From assembly GCA_905234175.1 (NCBI GenBank), contig CAJOGX010000017.1:1-43423 (forward strand): a stretch of 43,423 nucleotides of DNA, in the 5' to 3' direction. Below, piece by piece: positions 1 through 7,025 of this stretch. A model generated the notes under the pieces. The model saw only the letters and a program-made list of their open reading frames with translations. It was not told the origin of the DNA and made no database searches. The position numbers were made by a program, and so were the translations under genes. Within the stretch, counting starts at the first letter, position 1. Every line of letters begins with the position of its first letter. Source of the DNA: an uncultured Selenomonadaceae bacterium. Its GTDB lineage: Bacteria > Bacillota > Negativicutes > Selenomonadales > Selenomonadaceae.

Positions 1-2
1 AC

Positions 3-540
3 AGCATTTATAACACGCTCGATAGCGTTTTGGTTAGCGTAGGCAGCGGCAACGACACGGTTACGAATACCGGCGCGAACGTGACGATTGACGCTGGCGA
101 CGAGCGCGATTACTTTTACAACAGCGGCAGTGGCACTTCGATTAACGCGGGCACCGGCTACGACACCGTTTCGAATATCGCCGCGAATGTCACGATTGAC
201 GGCGACGTTGGCTACGATTATGTTTATAACAACGGCACGAAGGTTGCGATTGTTGCGGGCGACGGCGCGGATTACGTGGCAAATACCGCCTCGACGGTGA
301 CGATTGACGCGGGCACCGGCGCGGATTATGTTTACAGTTCCGGCTCGAACGTCACGATAAGCGCAGGCGACGGCGCAGATACCGTCAGCATTTCCGGCGG
401 CTCGAAAGTTTCCGTCAACGCGGGCTCTGGCGGCGATTTGATTTATAACAGCGCCAGCAACAGCACTATCGTTGCCAATCGCGGCGACAACACGATTTAT
501 TCCGACAGCTACGACGATTTGATTGTTTACGTCGGCGATA
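3..540 (+). repeat. Imperfect tandem coding repeat, ~54-57 bp period
   Basis: About nine degenerate units of 18-19 codons follow one another inside the RTX gene. Each pairs an NVTI/VSV-type strand with an AG-x-G-x-D turn and DYVYN/DTVSN. Conserved DNA words such as acgattgacg and ggcgcggattatg recur at this period. The array starts outside the window. Confidence 0.75.
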
Positions 541-1415
541 TTGAGGACCTTCTCGTTTCCGGTAGCAACGTCGAAGTTGAGACCGACCACGGCTATCTGA
601 CGCTCGTCAACGCGAAAGGCTCAACGATTAACCTGCTCGATTCCGACGGCGATTTGACAACTTCCGTGGCTGGCGGCTCCTCGACGAATACCGACACCAC
701 GCCTTCCAGCGCCGTTTATATCGTTACCAACGTCAGCAACACGGTGGTTACCGGCACGGCGTACAACGACACGATTAACAGCAGCGGCTCCGGCGTCACG
801 ATTAACGCGCTGGCTGGCAACGATTCTATCGTGAACTCCGGCGCGAACGTCACGATTAATGCGGGCTCCGGCGACGATACCATTTACGGCGCAGATTCCA
901 CAACTTACATTCAGGCCGCGTCTTTGACCAGCGCCAGCGTTTCCGGCGACGACGTTGTTATTACGACTTCGGACGGCTCAGTTTTGGTTGTCGACGGCGC
1001 AGACTCCACGCTGAACATTAACGGCGTCGAAACTGTTATCAGCGAGGAAGATACAGGTCTGACTTATAACAGCGCGAAAACCGCCGTCACTATCGATTCG
1101 GACTACGCCGAAACTGTTTTCTCGGACTACGCTTCGACCGTGGCGACGATTAACGCCAGCGCGCTCACTACCGCCATTCAAATCGTCGGCAACTCCAAAG
1201 CCAACGTCATAACCGGCGGCTCCGGCGCGGATTTGGCAATGACACGCTCAACGGCGGCGCGGGTACCAACACGCTCAACGGCGGCAACGGCTCGGACGTT
1301 TTTGTTTACGAAGGCGGCAACGTTTACATCGCCGACTACACGACCAGCGACAGAATTTCCCTCGCCAGCGGCTCAATTTCCAGCGCGACCGTCAGCGGCA
1401 CCAACGCCATTCTGA
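3..1415 (+). CDS. RTX-type secreted protein, 5' part (left-truncated, frameshifted)
   Basis: The frame is open to the left edge, so the true start lies outside the window. The first ~180 residues are degenerate 18-19-residue units of the type N-x-G-x-NVTI-x-AG-x-G-x-DY, which would form a stacked beta-roll or beta-helix. A second module (~715-1230) ends in RTX-like GGSGAD. From about 1235 the frame turns into a Thr/Ala/Arg-rich shadow and stops at 1415, while glycine-rich GNDTLNGG repeats continue at once in the +2 frame. One base is therefore missing around the GATTTGG at 1230-1236, by mutation or sequencing error. RTX nonapeptides bind calcium after type I secretion to the cell exterior. 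No transporter gene adjoins. The RTX call is firm. The exact role (adhesin, S-layer-like or matrix protein) is unknown. Confidence 0.75.
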   Translation, partial: SIYNTLDSVLVSVGSGNDTVTNTGANVTIDAGDERDYFYNSGSGTSINAGTGYDTVSNIAANVTIDGDVGYDYVYNNGTKVAIVAGDGADYVANTASTVTIDAGTGADYVYSSGSNVTISAGDGADTVSISGGSKVSVNAGSGGDLIYNSASNSTIVANRGDNTIYSDSYDDLIVYVGDIEDLLVSGSNVEVETDHGYLTLVNAKGSTINLLDSDGDLTTSVAGGSSTNTDTTPSSAVYIVTNVSNTVVTGTAYNDTINSSGSGVTINALAGNDSIVNSGANVTINAGSGDDTIYGADSTTYIQAASLTSASVSGDDVVITTSDGSVLVVDGADSTLNINGVETVISEEDTGLTYNSAKTAVTIDSDYAETVFSDYASTVATINASALTTAIQIVGNSKANVITGGSGADLAMTRSTAARVPTRSTAATARTFLFTKAATFTSPTTRPATEFPSPAAQFPARPSAAPTPF

Positions 1416-2773
1416 CCGTCGGCAGCCACAAAGTCACTGTGGCGAGCGGCGCAGGCAAAACTTTGAACCTGATAAATTCCAGCGGCACTTCCTCAACGAC
1501 CGTCGTTAGCGCCAGTTCCAGTTCGACAACCACGACTTCCACCACTCTTATCGTAACGAATACTGACACCGCGACGATTACCGCCAGTTCCGCCGTGGTC
1601 ACGATTGACGCCAGCGCGAGGACGAAGGCCGTGCGCATTACCGCCAACAGCAAGGCGAATAAGATTCTTGGCGGCTCCGGCGTCGACACGATTTACGCGG
1701 GCAGCGGCAACGATTCAGTTTTGGGCAACGCCGGCGCGGATAAACTTTTCGGCGAGGCTGGCAACGACACGCTTTACGGCGGCGCGGGGAACGATACGCT
1801 AATCGGCGGCGCTGGCAATGATACTCTTACCGGCGGCGCTGGCGTTGACGTTTTTGTTTATTCCGCCGGAAACGACGTGATAACCGACTACGGCACCGGC
1901 AAGGATAAAATTTCCCTCGCAAGCGGCACGGTCTCCGGCGCTTCGCTCAGGAGTTCCGACATGGTTTTCAAAATCGGTTCCAGCACGCTCACGCTCAAGG
2001 ACGCCGAGGACGTTGAAATTACGCTCGGCAGCGCAATTTACTATAACAATCTGACTTACAACAGCTCGAAGACTGCGGCGACGCTCGGCAGCAGTTTCAG
2101 CGGCACGCTCAGTTCCAGCGACTACTCTACCAAAACCAAAACTATTGACGCCACGAAACTTACAAAGTCCACGCGAATTATCGGCAACAAGCAGGCGAAT
2201 ACGATTTCCGGCAGCGCGAAGGTCGACACGATTTACGGCGGCACAGGCAACGATTCGATTCTTGGTAACGCAGGCGCGGATAAACTTTTCGGCGACGCGG
2301 GCAACGATTCGCTTTACGGCGGAGCGGGCAATGACTCAATCGAGGGCGGAGCCGGTAACGATAAACTCTACGGCGAGGCTGGCGCTGACACGCTCTACGG
2401 CGGCGCTGGCAACGATACGCTCACTGGAGGCGCCGGCAAGGACGTTTTCGTTTTCGCGGGCGACGGCAAAGATGTCATCACTGACTACACCGCCAGTCAG
2501 GATAAAATCAAAATCACCAGCGGCGAAATTACTAAGACTGCGTACAGCGGCTCCAACGTCATTTTCACGATTGGTAGCGGCACGCTCACCGTCCAGAACG
2601 CCAGCGGCAGCAAGATTACTATAACTGACGCGAATAACAAAACTACCACGCAGACTTATACCAATTCTGTCAGCGGCTCCAACGGCTACTGGTTCACCGA
2701 AGGCAATTTCGACTGCTGCGAACTCGATTCAATCCTTGAGCCCAAATTCGCCGTCACCACGGCTGAAACTTGA
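1235..2773 (+). CDS. RTX-type secreted protein, 3' part in shifted frame
   Basis: This continues the upstream RTX gene after the frame change near 1230. If translated alone, the first plausible start is GTG 1439, but no ribosome binding site supports it. It holds two similar modules. Each has a linker with GNxKAN, four to seven GGAGND-type nonapeptides, then DVFVY, VITDY and a beta-rich cap. The last RTX block is at about 2225-2450. The C-terminus carries an aromatic/acidic stretch (GYWFTEGNFDCC, ELDSIL) and stops at TGA 2771-2773. The DNA after this stop still encodes AQDDKTLISYTDK in another frame before a TAA, which looks like a lost natural C-terminus. Types of secretion and calcium binding are inferred from the RTX family. 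This is probably one gene together with the preceding entry, possibly a pseudogene. Confidence 0.72.
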   Translation, partial: GNDTLNGGAGTNTLNGGNGSDVFVYEGGNVYIADYTTSDRISLASGSISSATVSGTNAILTVGSHKVTVASGAGKTLNLINSSGTSSTTVVSASSSSTTTTSTTLIVTNTDTATITASSAVVTIDASARTKAVRITANSKANKILGGSGVDTIYAGSGNDSVLGNAGADKLFGEAGNDTLYGGAGNDTLIGGAGNDTLTGGAGVDVFVYSAGNDVITDYGTGKDKISLASGTVSGASLRSSDMVFKIGSSTLTLKDAEDVEITLGSAIYYNNLTYNSSKTAATLGSSFSGTLSSSDYSTKTKTIDATKLTKSTRIIGNKQANTISGSAKVDTIYGGTGNDSILGNAGADKLFGDAGNDSLYGGAGNDSIEGGAGNDKLYGEAGADTLYGGAGNDTLTGGAGKDVFVFAGDGKDVITDYTASQDKIKITSGEITKTAYSGSNVIFTIGSGTLTVQNASGSKITITDANNKTTTQTYTNSVSGSNGYWFTEGNFDCCELDSILEPKFAVTTAET

Positions 2774-2867
2774 AACTCTCGCGCAGGACGATAAAACTCT
2801 GATAAGCTACACCGACAAATAAATTTCCCGCGCGAAAAATTTTTACATCGTCCCGCTTAACGGCGGG
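2671..2867 (+). repeat. Direct repeat copy 1: shared RTX gene 3' tail
   Basis: These 197 bases match 5853-6050 except for one indel (ACTTGA here, ACTTTGA there). The repeat covers the last ~34 shared codons, the stop region, the untranslated tail and the 5' arm and loop of the terminator. Identity ends sharply at both sides, and the upstream coding sequence is different. This suggests recent duplication or gene conversion of a secretion-signal cassette. Confidence 0.95.
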
Positions 2868-2878
2868 GCGCTTTTTTT
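2849..2878 (+). terminator. Intrinsic terminator after first RTX gene
   Basis: An 8-bp stem CGTCCCGC/GCGGGGCG (one T-G pair) with loop TTAACG is followed by C and seven T residues. It sits about 75 bases after the annotated stop and just before the promoter of the next gene. Confidence 0.9.
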
Positions 2879-2883
2879 ATTCC

Positions 2884-2912
2884 TTGACAAAAATGAAACG
2901 CGGTGGAATAAT
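2884..2912 (+). promoter_or_regulatory. Sigma-70-type promoter for RTX/lectin gene
   Basis: TTGACA (2884-2889), a 17-bp spacer and AATAAT (2907-2912) lie directly after the upstream terminator and about 50 bases before ATG 2962. Confidence 0.75.
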
Positions 2913-2961
2913 AAATTTATATAAGTTTGTGTTTTGTTTTTATTCTGAGGAGGAATGTTTT

Positions 2962-5900
2962 ATGGCGAAAGTTACCAAAAGCAAAATCCTTGAAGCCGCG
3001 CTGAAAAATTTCGACGCTATAGAAAACAAAATAGAAGCGGGCGTAAACAAGGCGGCGGGCAGCAAGGTCAACAGCACCGACGAATTTGATGAAACTACAA
3101 CTCTTAAGAACTGGAAGGCGCAGTTTAAAACTCCGTTGTTTGCCGGAGGAGAATTTACCATTCCTGAAGAAATTTACAAAAAGATAGCCCAGAAAATTTC
3201 CAATTTCGACGCAGTAAAAAATTCATTGTTCGACGAAAAACTTTCGCTCAACGGCGGAGAACTGATTCAGCAAATTGCCGGCAATATCAGTACAATTTTG
3301 CCTGGAGCTATCGAAAATGAAGCTGTCTCCGTCGAAGAAAATGGCGCAACCGTTAATTACGAAATTAATTTCTACTGGATAAATGTCGGCGTCATTGAAG
3401 TTTCTAAGGGAAACAGCAAGGCAACTCTTCAGCCCAAAAAAACCAGCAACTGGTATTTGGCACTGGCGAAGTACACCGCCGCTTTACACCAGCTTGGCGA
3501 TGACACGATAGCCTACGCTAAAAAACAGTTCCGCAAAGCGCTTATATCCGGCGCGAAAGATTATTGGAAGGCGCTTTTCGGCGGCGGCTCTGCCAGCGAA
3601 TGGACTAAGATTACGAAAAACACGGCGTTCAAAAAAATTTCCGCCGAGTACGCACGCACGACGATAAATAATTTTTTGACGAACATTAATGACAATCTCA
3701 CCAAAACGAATCTGAGCAAGTACGGAACACTGGCGGTTCTCTACAAAAATCTGGCGGAGGCTGTCGGCAACCGCAAGAGTGACGCTACGATTAAAGCGGC
3801 GGCGGAAAAATTCAGCGACGCGGCAAAATCAATTCTCGGCAAAAGCTTTATCACTCTGCCGGAGCCAGCCAGCGATTTTCATTACAGCGCGAATCTGAGC
3901 GAAGTCACAATTCCTTCCGGCGCCGGTAGCGTTATCAATTCCGACGACTATGAATCGAAAGTCAAAAAAATTTACGCCACGTCGTACAAGAAGAAAGTTA
4001 CGATAACCGGCAATAAAAATGCGAACGTGATTTACAGCGGCACCGGCTCGGACGTTTTGTACGGCGGCGCTGGGAACGACACGATTTACGGCGGGAGCGG
4101 CAGCGACTCAATTTACGGCGAGGCTGGCAAAGACAGACTTTTTGGCGACGCCGGAGCTGATACGCTCATTGGCGGCGCGGGCGATGACTTTCTGACGGGC
4201 GGCGCCGGTAAAGACATTTTCTACTACGCCAGCGGCGACGGTAACGATACAATTTTGGATTTTGTCAGCGGGCAGGATAAAATTAAACTCGGCGGCGGCG
4301 CGCCTGTTACCGGCTATTCCGTTAAAAACGGCGACGCTGTGCTCACGCTCGGCAATGGCAAAATCACGCTCAAGGGCGTCGGGCATAATGACATTAATAT
4401 CGTCAACGCCGATAACAGCACGCTTACTTTGGGAATTGCGGCGGGCTTGATTTATAACAACGATTCCAGCGCCGTCACGATTAATTCCAGCTACACCGGT
4501 CAAACTTATTCCGCCAGCTATTCTTCGCTCGTCACGCTCAACGCTTCAAGCCGGACTGACGCGATTGAACTTGTCGGCAACGCTAAAGCGAACAAAATTT
4601 ACGGCGGCTCCGGCGCAGATATTTTGAACGGCGCGACCGGCAAAGACACGCTCTGGGGTAATGCTGGCGACGATACGCTCATTGGCGGTGCGGGCAACGA
4701 TTGCTTAACAGGCGGCGACGGCGCGGACGTTTTCTACTACACGAAGGGCGACGGCTCTGATGTCATTGCAGATTTTTCCGCTGGCGATAAAATTTACATT
4801 GACGGCGCAACCTCGGTCAGCGGCTCGCTCAAAAATTCCGACGTAACTTTCAAGGTAGGAAGCGGCAGCATAAAGCTCACCGGCGCTAAGGATAAGGAAG
4901 TTACGATTGAGTACAGCAACGGTACCGCCGGAAAATATCTCAACGGCGCGCTGGTTTCTTTTACCAACGCTGTTAATATTCCTGTGGATGTCGTCACTTA
5001 CAACGGGCATTCATACAGAGTTTATTCTGATGTCAATACTTCGTGGGAAGACGCTAAAGCTTTCTGCGAAAATCTCGGCGGACATCTGGTGACAATTACC
5101 GACGCGAATGAACAGTTCCTCGTTGAAAATTTGCTCTTGAATTACGGCGTGAAAAATTGCTACTGGCTCGGCGGTTATAGAGATAATGACGACAGCTGGA
5201 AGTGGACAACCGGCGAAACTTGGAGCTACAATCACTGGGCAAACGGTGAGCCTAATAATTACAAAGGCTTAGAGGATACTGCAATGATTTATTACAAGCT
5301 CAATCCATTGGCGCCGTCAAAATTGGGTGATTGGAATGATGTTCGAGCTGATGGCGAATGTAATGGAGAAATATTTTTTGGCAAAAATAATTTTGGTTTG
5401 ATTTGTGAATGGGACACCACAAAAAATTCCACCAGTACCAAACTTATTCCCGCCAGCGCGTTTACCTACAACGGCAACAGCTATTACATTTATTCCGGCA
5501 TTACGAGCACCTGGGAAGAGTCCAGGGCGTATTGCGAATCACTCGGCGGGCATCTGGCAGTCATAAGCGACGACGCTGAAAATACCGCGCTGTTCAACTA
5601 TATGAAAATTTCCGGCTACAGCAACGCATATTTCGGTTTTTCCGACGCTGTTCAAGAGGGGGTCTGGCAGTGGGTGGATGGCACGCCGGTAACCTACACG
5701 AACTGGGCAAGCGGCGAACCAAACAGCGAGAGCCGCAATGAAGATTACGCGGAGTTTTACTATAAATTTACTAGCGGCAAATGGAATGACGGCAATTTTA
5801 AAAATGGTACGGTTAGCGATTCAAATGCATTTATCTGCGAATGGGAAGGCGGCAGCGGCTCCAACGGCTACTGGTTCACCGAAGGCAATTTCGACTGCTG

Positions 5901-5985
5901 CGAACTCGATTCAATCCTTGAGCCCAAATTCGCCGTCACCACGGCTGAAACTTTGAAACTCTCGCGCAGGACGATAAAACTCTGA
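2962..5985 (+). CDS. RTX protein with tandem C-type lectin domains
   Basis: This is predicted to be a 1007-residue exported protein. ATG 2962 is preceded by GAGGAGG at a good distance; the frame opens further up at 2884, but that lies inside the promoter. It has no N-terminal signal peptide, as expected for type I secretion. Residues 1-340 are mixed helix and strand without a domain I recognise. RTX nonapeptide blocks lie at about 351-430 and 542-591. Two C-type lectin-like domains follow at about 680-817 and 834-963. Both have paired Cys (FCENLGG/ICEW; YCESLGG/ICEW), a GEPN loop and WND, the calcium and mannose-type sugar ligands in animal lectins. The last residues repeat the tail of the upstream RTX gene but finish in a different frame (LKLSRRTIKL). 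It is probably a carbohydrate-binding surface adhesin; the ligand is inferred only. Confidence 0.85.
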   Translation: MAKVTKSKILEAALKNFDAIENKIEAGVNKAAGSKVNSTDEFDETTTLKNWKAQFKTPLFAGGEFTIPEEIYKKIAQKISNFDAVKNSLFDEKLSLNGGELIQQIAGNISTILPGAIENEAVSVEENGATVNYEINFYWINVGVIEVSKGNSKATLQPKKTSNWYLALAKYTAALHQLGDDTIAYAKKQFRKALISGAKDYWKALFGGGSASEWTKITKNTAFKKISAEYARTTINNFLTNINDNLTKTNLSKYGTLAVLYKNLAEAVGNRKSDATIKAAAEKFSDAAKSILGKSFITLPEPASDFHYSANLSEVTIPSGAGSVINSDDYESKVKKIYATSYKKKVTITGNKNANVIYSGTGSDVLYGGAGNDTIYGGSGSDSIYGEAGKDRLFGDAGADTLIGGAGDDFLTGGAGKDIFYYASGDGNDTILDFVSGQDKIKLGGGAPVTGYSVKNGDAVLTLGNGKITLKGVGHNDINIVNADNSTLTLGIAAGLIYNNDSSAVTINSSYTGQTYSASYSSLVTLNASSRTDAIELVGNAKANKIYGGSGADILNGATGKDTLWGNAGDDTLIGGAGNDCLTGGDGADVFYYTKGDGSDVIADFSAGDKIYIDGATSVSGSLKNSDVTFKVGSGSIKLTGAKDKEVTIEYSNGTAGKYLNGALVSFTNAVNIPVDVVTYNGHSYRVYSDVNTSWEDAKAFCENLGGHLVTITDANEQFLVENLLLNYGVKNCYWLGGYRDNDDSWKWTTGETWSYNHWANGEPNNYKGLEDTAMIYYKLNPLAPSKLGDWNDVRADGECNGEIFFGKNNFGLICEWDTTKNSTSTKLIPASAFTYNGNSYYIYSGITSTWEESRAYCESLGGHLAVISDDAENTALFNYMKISGYSNAYFGFSDAVQEGVWQWVDGTPVTYTNWASGEPNSESRNEDYAEFYYKFTSGKWNDGNFKNGTVSDSNAFICEWEGGSGSNGYWFTEGNFDCCELDSILEPKFAVTTAETLKLSRRTIKL

Positions 5986-6050
5986 TAAGCTACACCGACA
6001 AATAAATTTCCCGCGCGAAAAATTTTTACATCGTCCCGCTTAACGGCGGG
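5853..6050 (+). repeat. Direct repeat copy 2: shared RTX gene 3' tail
   Basis: This is the 198-base partner of 2671-2867, identical but for one extra T. That T changes the end of the protein: the upstream copy stops at TGA, while this copy reads on for nine more codons in a non-ancestral frame. Confidence 0.95.
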
Positions 6051-6060
6051 ACTTTTTTTT
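6033..6060 (+). terminator. Intrinsic terminator after RTX/lectin gene
   Basis: A 7-bp stem GTCCCGC/GCGGGAC with loop TTAACG is followed by eight T residues. The last two T overlap the -35 box of the next promoter. Confidence 0.9.
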
Positions 6061-6086
6061 GACAGCAGGAATTTTTTTGCTATAAT
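6059..6086 (+). promoter_or_regulatory. Consensus promoter for double-glycine leader genes
   Basis: TTGACA (6059-6064), a 16-bp spacer and TATAAT (6081-6086) match both hexamers perfectly. It lies about 60 bases ahead of ATG 6147 and directly after a terminator, so the peptide genes form a new transcription unit. Confidence 0.88.
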
Positions 6087-6146
6087 GCTTAATAAAATTG
6101 AAATCTAAGCGTATAAATTATAGAAAGTGATTTGGAGGTGGAGATT

Positions 6147-6518
6147 ATGGCAGAAGAAAAATCCGCGGACGACCTGCTCAACGACGACGAACTCGACCAG
6201 GTTTCGGGCGGCGGTTTTCGTCAAACTGAAGGAGACGCTAATTTTTTAGCTAAAATGTGAGTAGCACAATTTGGTGACCCCGATCTTCTTGGCGACATTA
6301 TTGGGGGTTGGGGCACATGGTCAAAAGAAGTTGATGGGGCTTGGGCAAAAGCAGGAGTTACATGTTGTACAGCACCTTTCAGTGGCGATAATAAATATTG
6401 GATTGGCGGCAAACAAGTTTCGCGCAAGGAAGCATTCGCTCACGTCCTCAGACAAAAGGGTTACAGCGAAGACGCAATCGCCAGTTATAATTTTGATCAA
6501 TGGAAAGGCGCTTTTTAA
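6147..6518 (+). pseudogene. Double-glycine leader peptide gene interrupted by in-frame TGA
   Basis: ATG 6147 follows a strong GGAGGTGGAG site and a consensus promoter. The first 22 codons form a typical secretion leader with many acidic residues and ELDQVSGG at the end; such leaders are cut after GG by C39-peptidase ABC exporters. TGA at 6258-6260 ends the product at 37 residues. The same frame continues without another stop for 85 more codons, with protein-like content (GDPDLLGDIIGGWGTW, VTCCTAPF, KYWIGGKQVSRKEAFAHVL) up to TAA 6516-6518. The intact ancestor was thus probably ~123 residues, and the TGA is a nonsense mutation, perhaps from a TGG Trp codon. The C-terminal part is not a family I recognise. 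A product truncated to 37 residues could still be made and cleaved. Confidence 0.7.
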
Positions 6519-6608
6519 ACGCTGTTTACTGTCGCAAACCTTAAAAGGTTCTTCGGCGCGCGTGCCGCAGGCTTTTCAAACATATAAAATATTGTAGAGG
6601 ATGATATT

Positions 6609-6950
6609 ATGACAGAAGAAAAATTTGCGGACGAAATGCTTGAAGACGGCGAACTCGACAACGTGGCTGGCGGTCTGAATTTAAGCCCCACGAATCCCGA
6701 GAACGCGCCCGAGCTCCTCAATTACGACGTGGCTGACGTCAGAAGTTTCAGCACACAGACTCCCAATAACCGGCTCCCTGGTGCGAGCCCACGTATAAAG
6801 TCCACAAGCGGAGTTCCCTCAGGCGAATTAAAGTTAGGCGAAATTATTCCATTGGAAAACCCAGATGAAAAATCGCTGCCATTGCCCATACCTGAAAAAT
6901 TTAAAAAACCAATCGACCCGATTGAAATTCTGAGCAGGATGTCAAAATAA
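6609..6950 (+). CDS. Double-glycine leader peptide, proline-rich
   Basis: This 113-residue protein starts at ATG 6609 behind AGAGG. Residues 1-22 match the leader of the preceding gene at 14 of 22 positions and end in ELDNVAGG, so cleavage after Gly22 by a C39-type exporter is expected. The mature part (91 residues) has no Cys, is rich in Pro, Ser and Asn and ends in lysine-rich IEILSRMSK. It looks unstructured rather than like a classical lanthipeptide or class II bacteriocin. No modification enzyme, immunity gene or exporter lies nearby. It is probably co-transcribed from 6059, as no terminator separates the two. The function is unknown. The leader assignment is confident. Confidence 0.75.
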   Translation: MTEEKFADEMLEDGELDNVAGGLNLSPTNPENAPELLNYDVADVRSFSTQTPNNRLPGASPRIKSTSGVPSGELKLGEIIPLENPDEKSLPLPIPEKFKKPIDPIEILSRMSK

Positions 6951-6967
6951 CCATTAACGCTTATTCG

Positions 6968-6996
6968 TTGACAAGCGCCGCCAGATTCGTTATGCT
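6968..6996 (+). promoter_or_regulatory. Promoter for comEC
   Basis: TTGACA (6968-6973), a 17-bp spacer and TATGCT (6991-6996) lie 30 bases ahead of ATG 7026. Confidence 0.75.
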
Positions 6997-7025
6997 TGCC
7001 TCAATCTGTCTGCGAGGCAACGCTA

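Noticed and set aside
1-540. CRISPR-like array because of regular ~55-bp units
   Set aside because: The units are coding, degenerate and without constant spacers; they translate to an RTX-like beta-roll. No CRISPR array is seen elsewhere in the window.
5853-5985. Resemblance of ELDSIL in the RTX tail to ELDQVSGG/ELDNVAGG of the leader peptides
   Set aside because: Only three residues match and the position is C-terminal rather than N-terminal; probably chance.
6258-6310. Selenocysteine insertion at TGA 6258
   Set aside because: No convincing SECIS hairpin with the expected distance and loop; a substitution from TGG is simpler.
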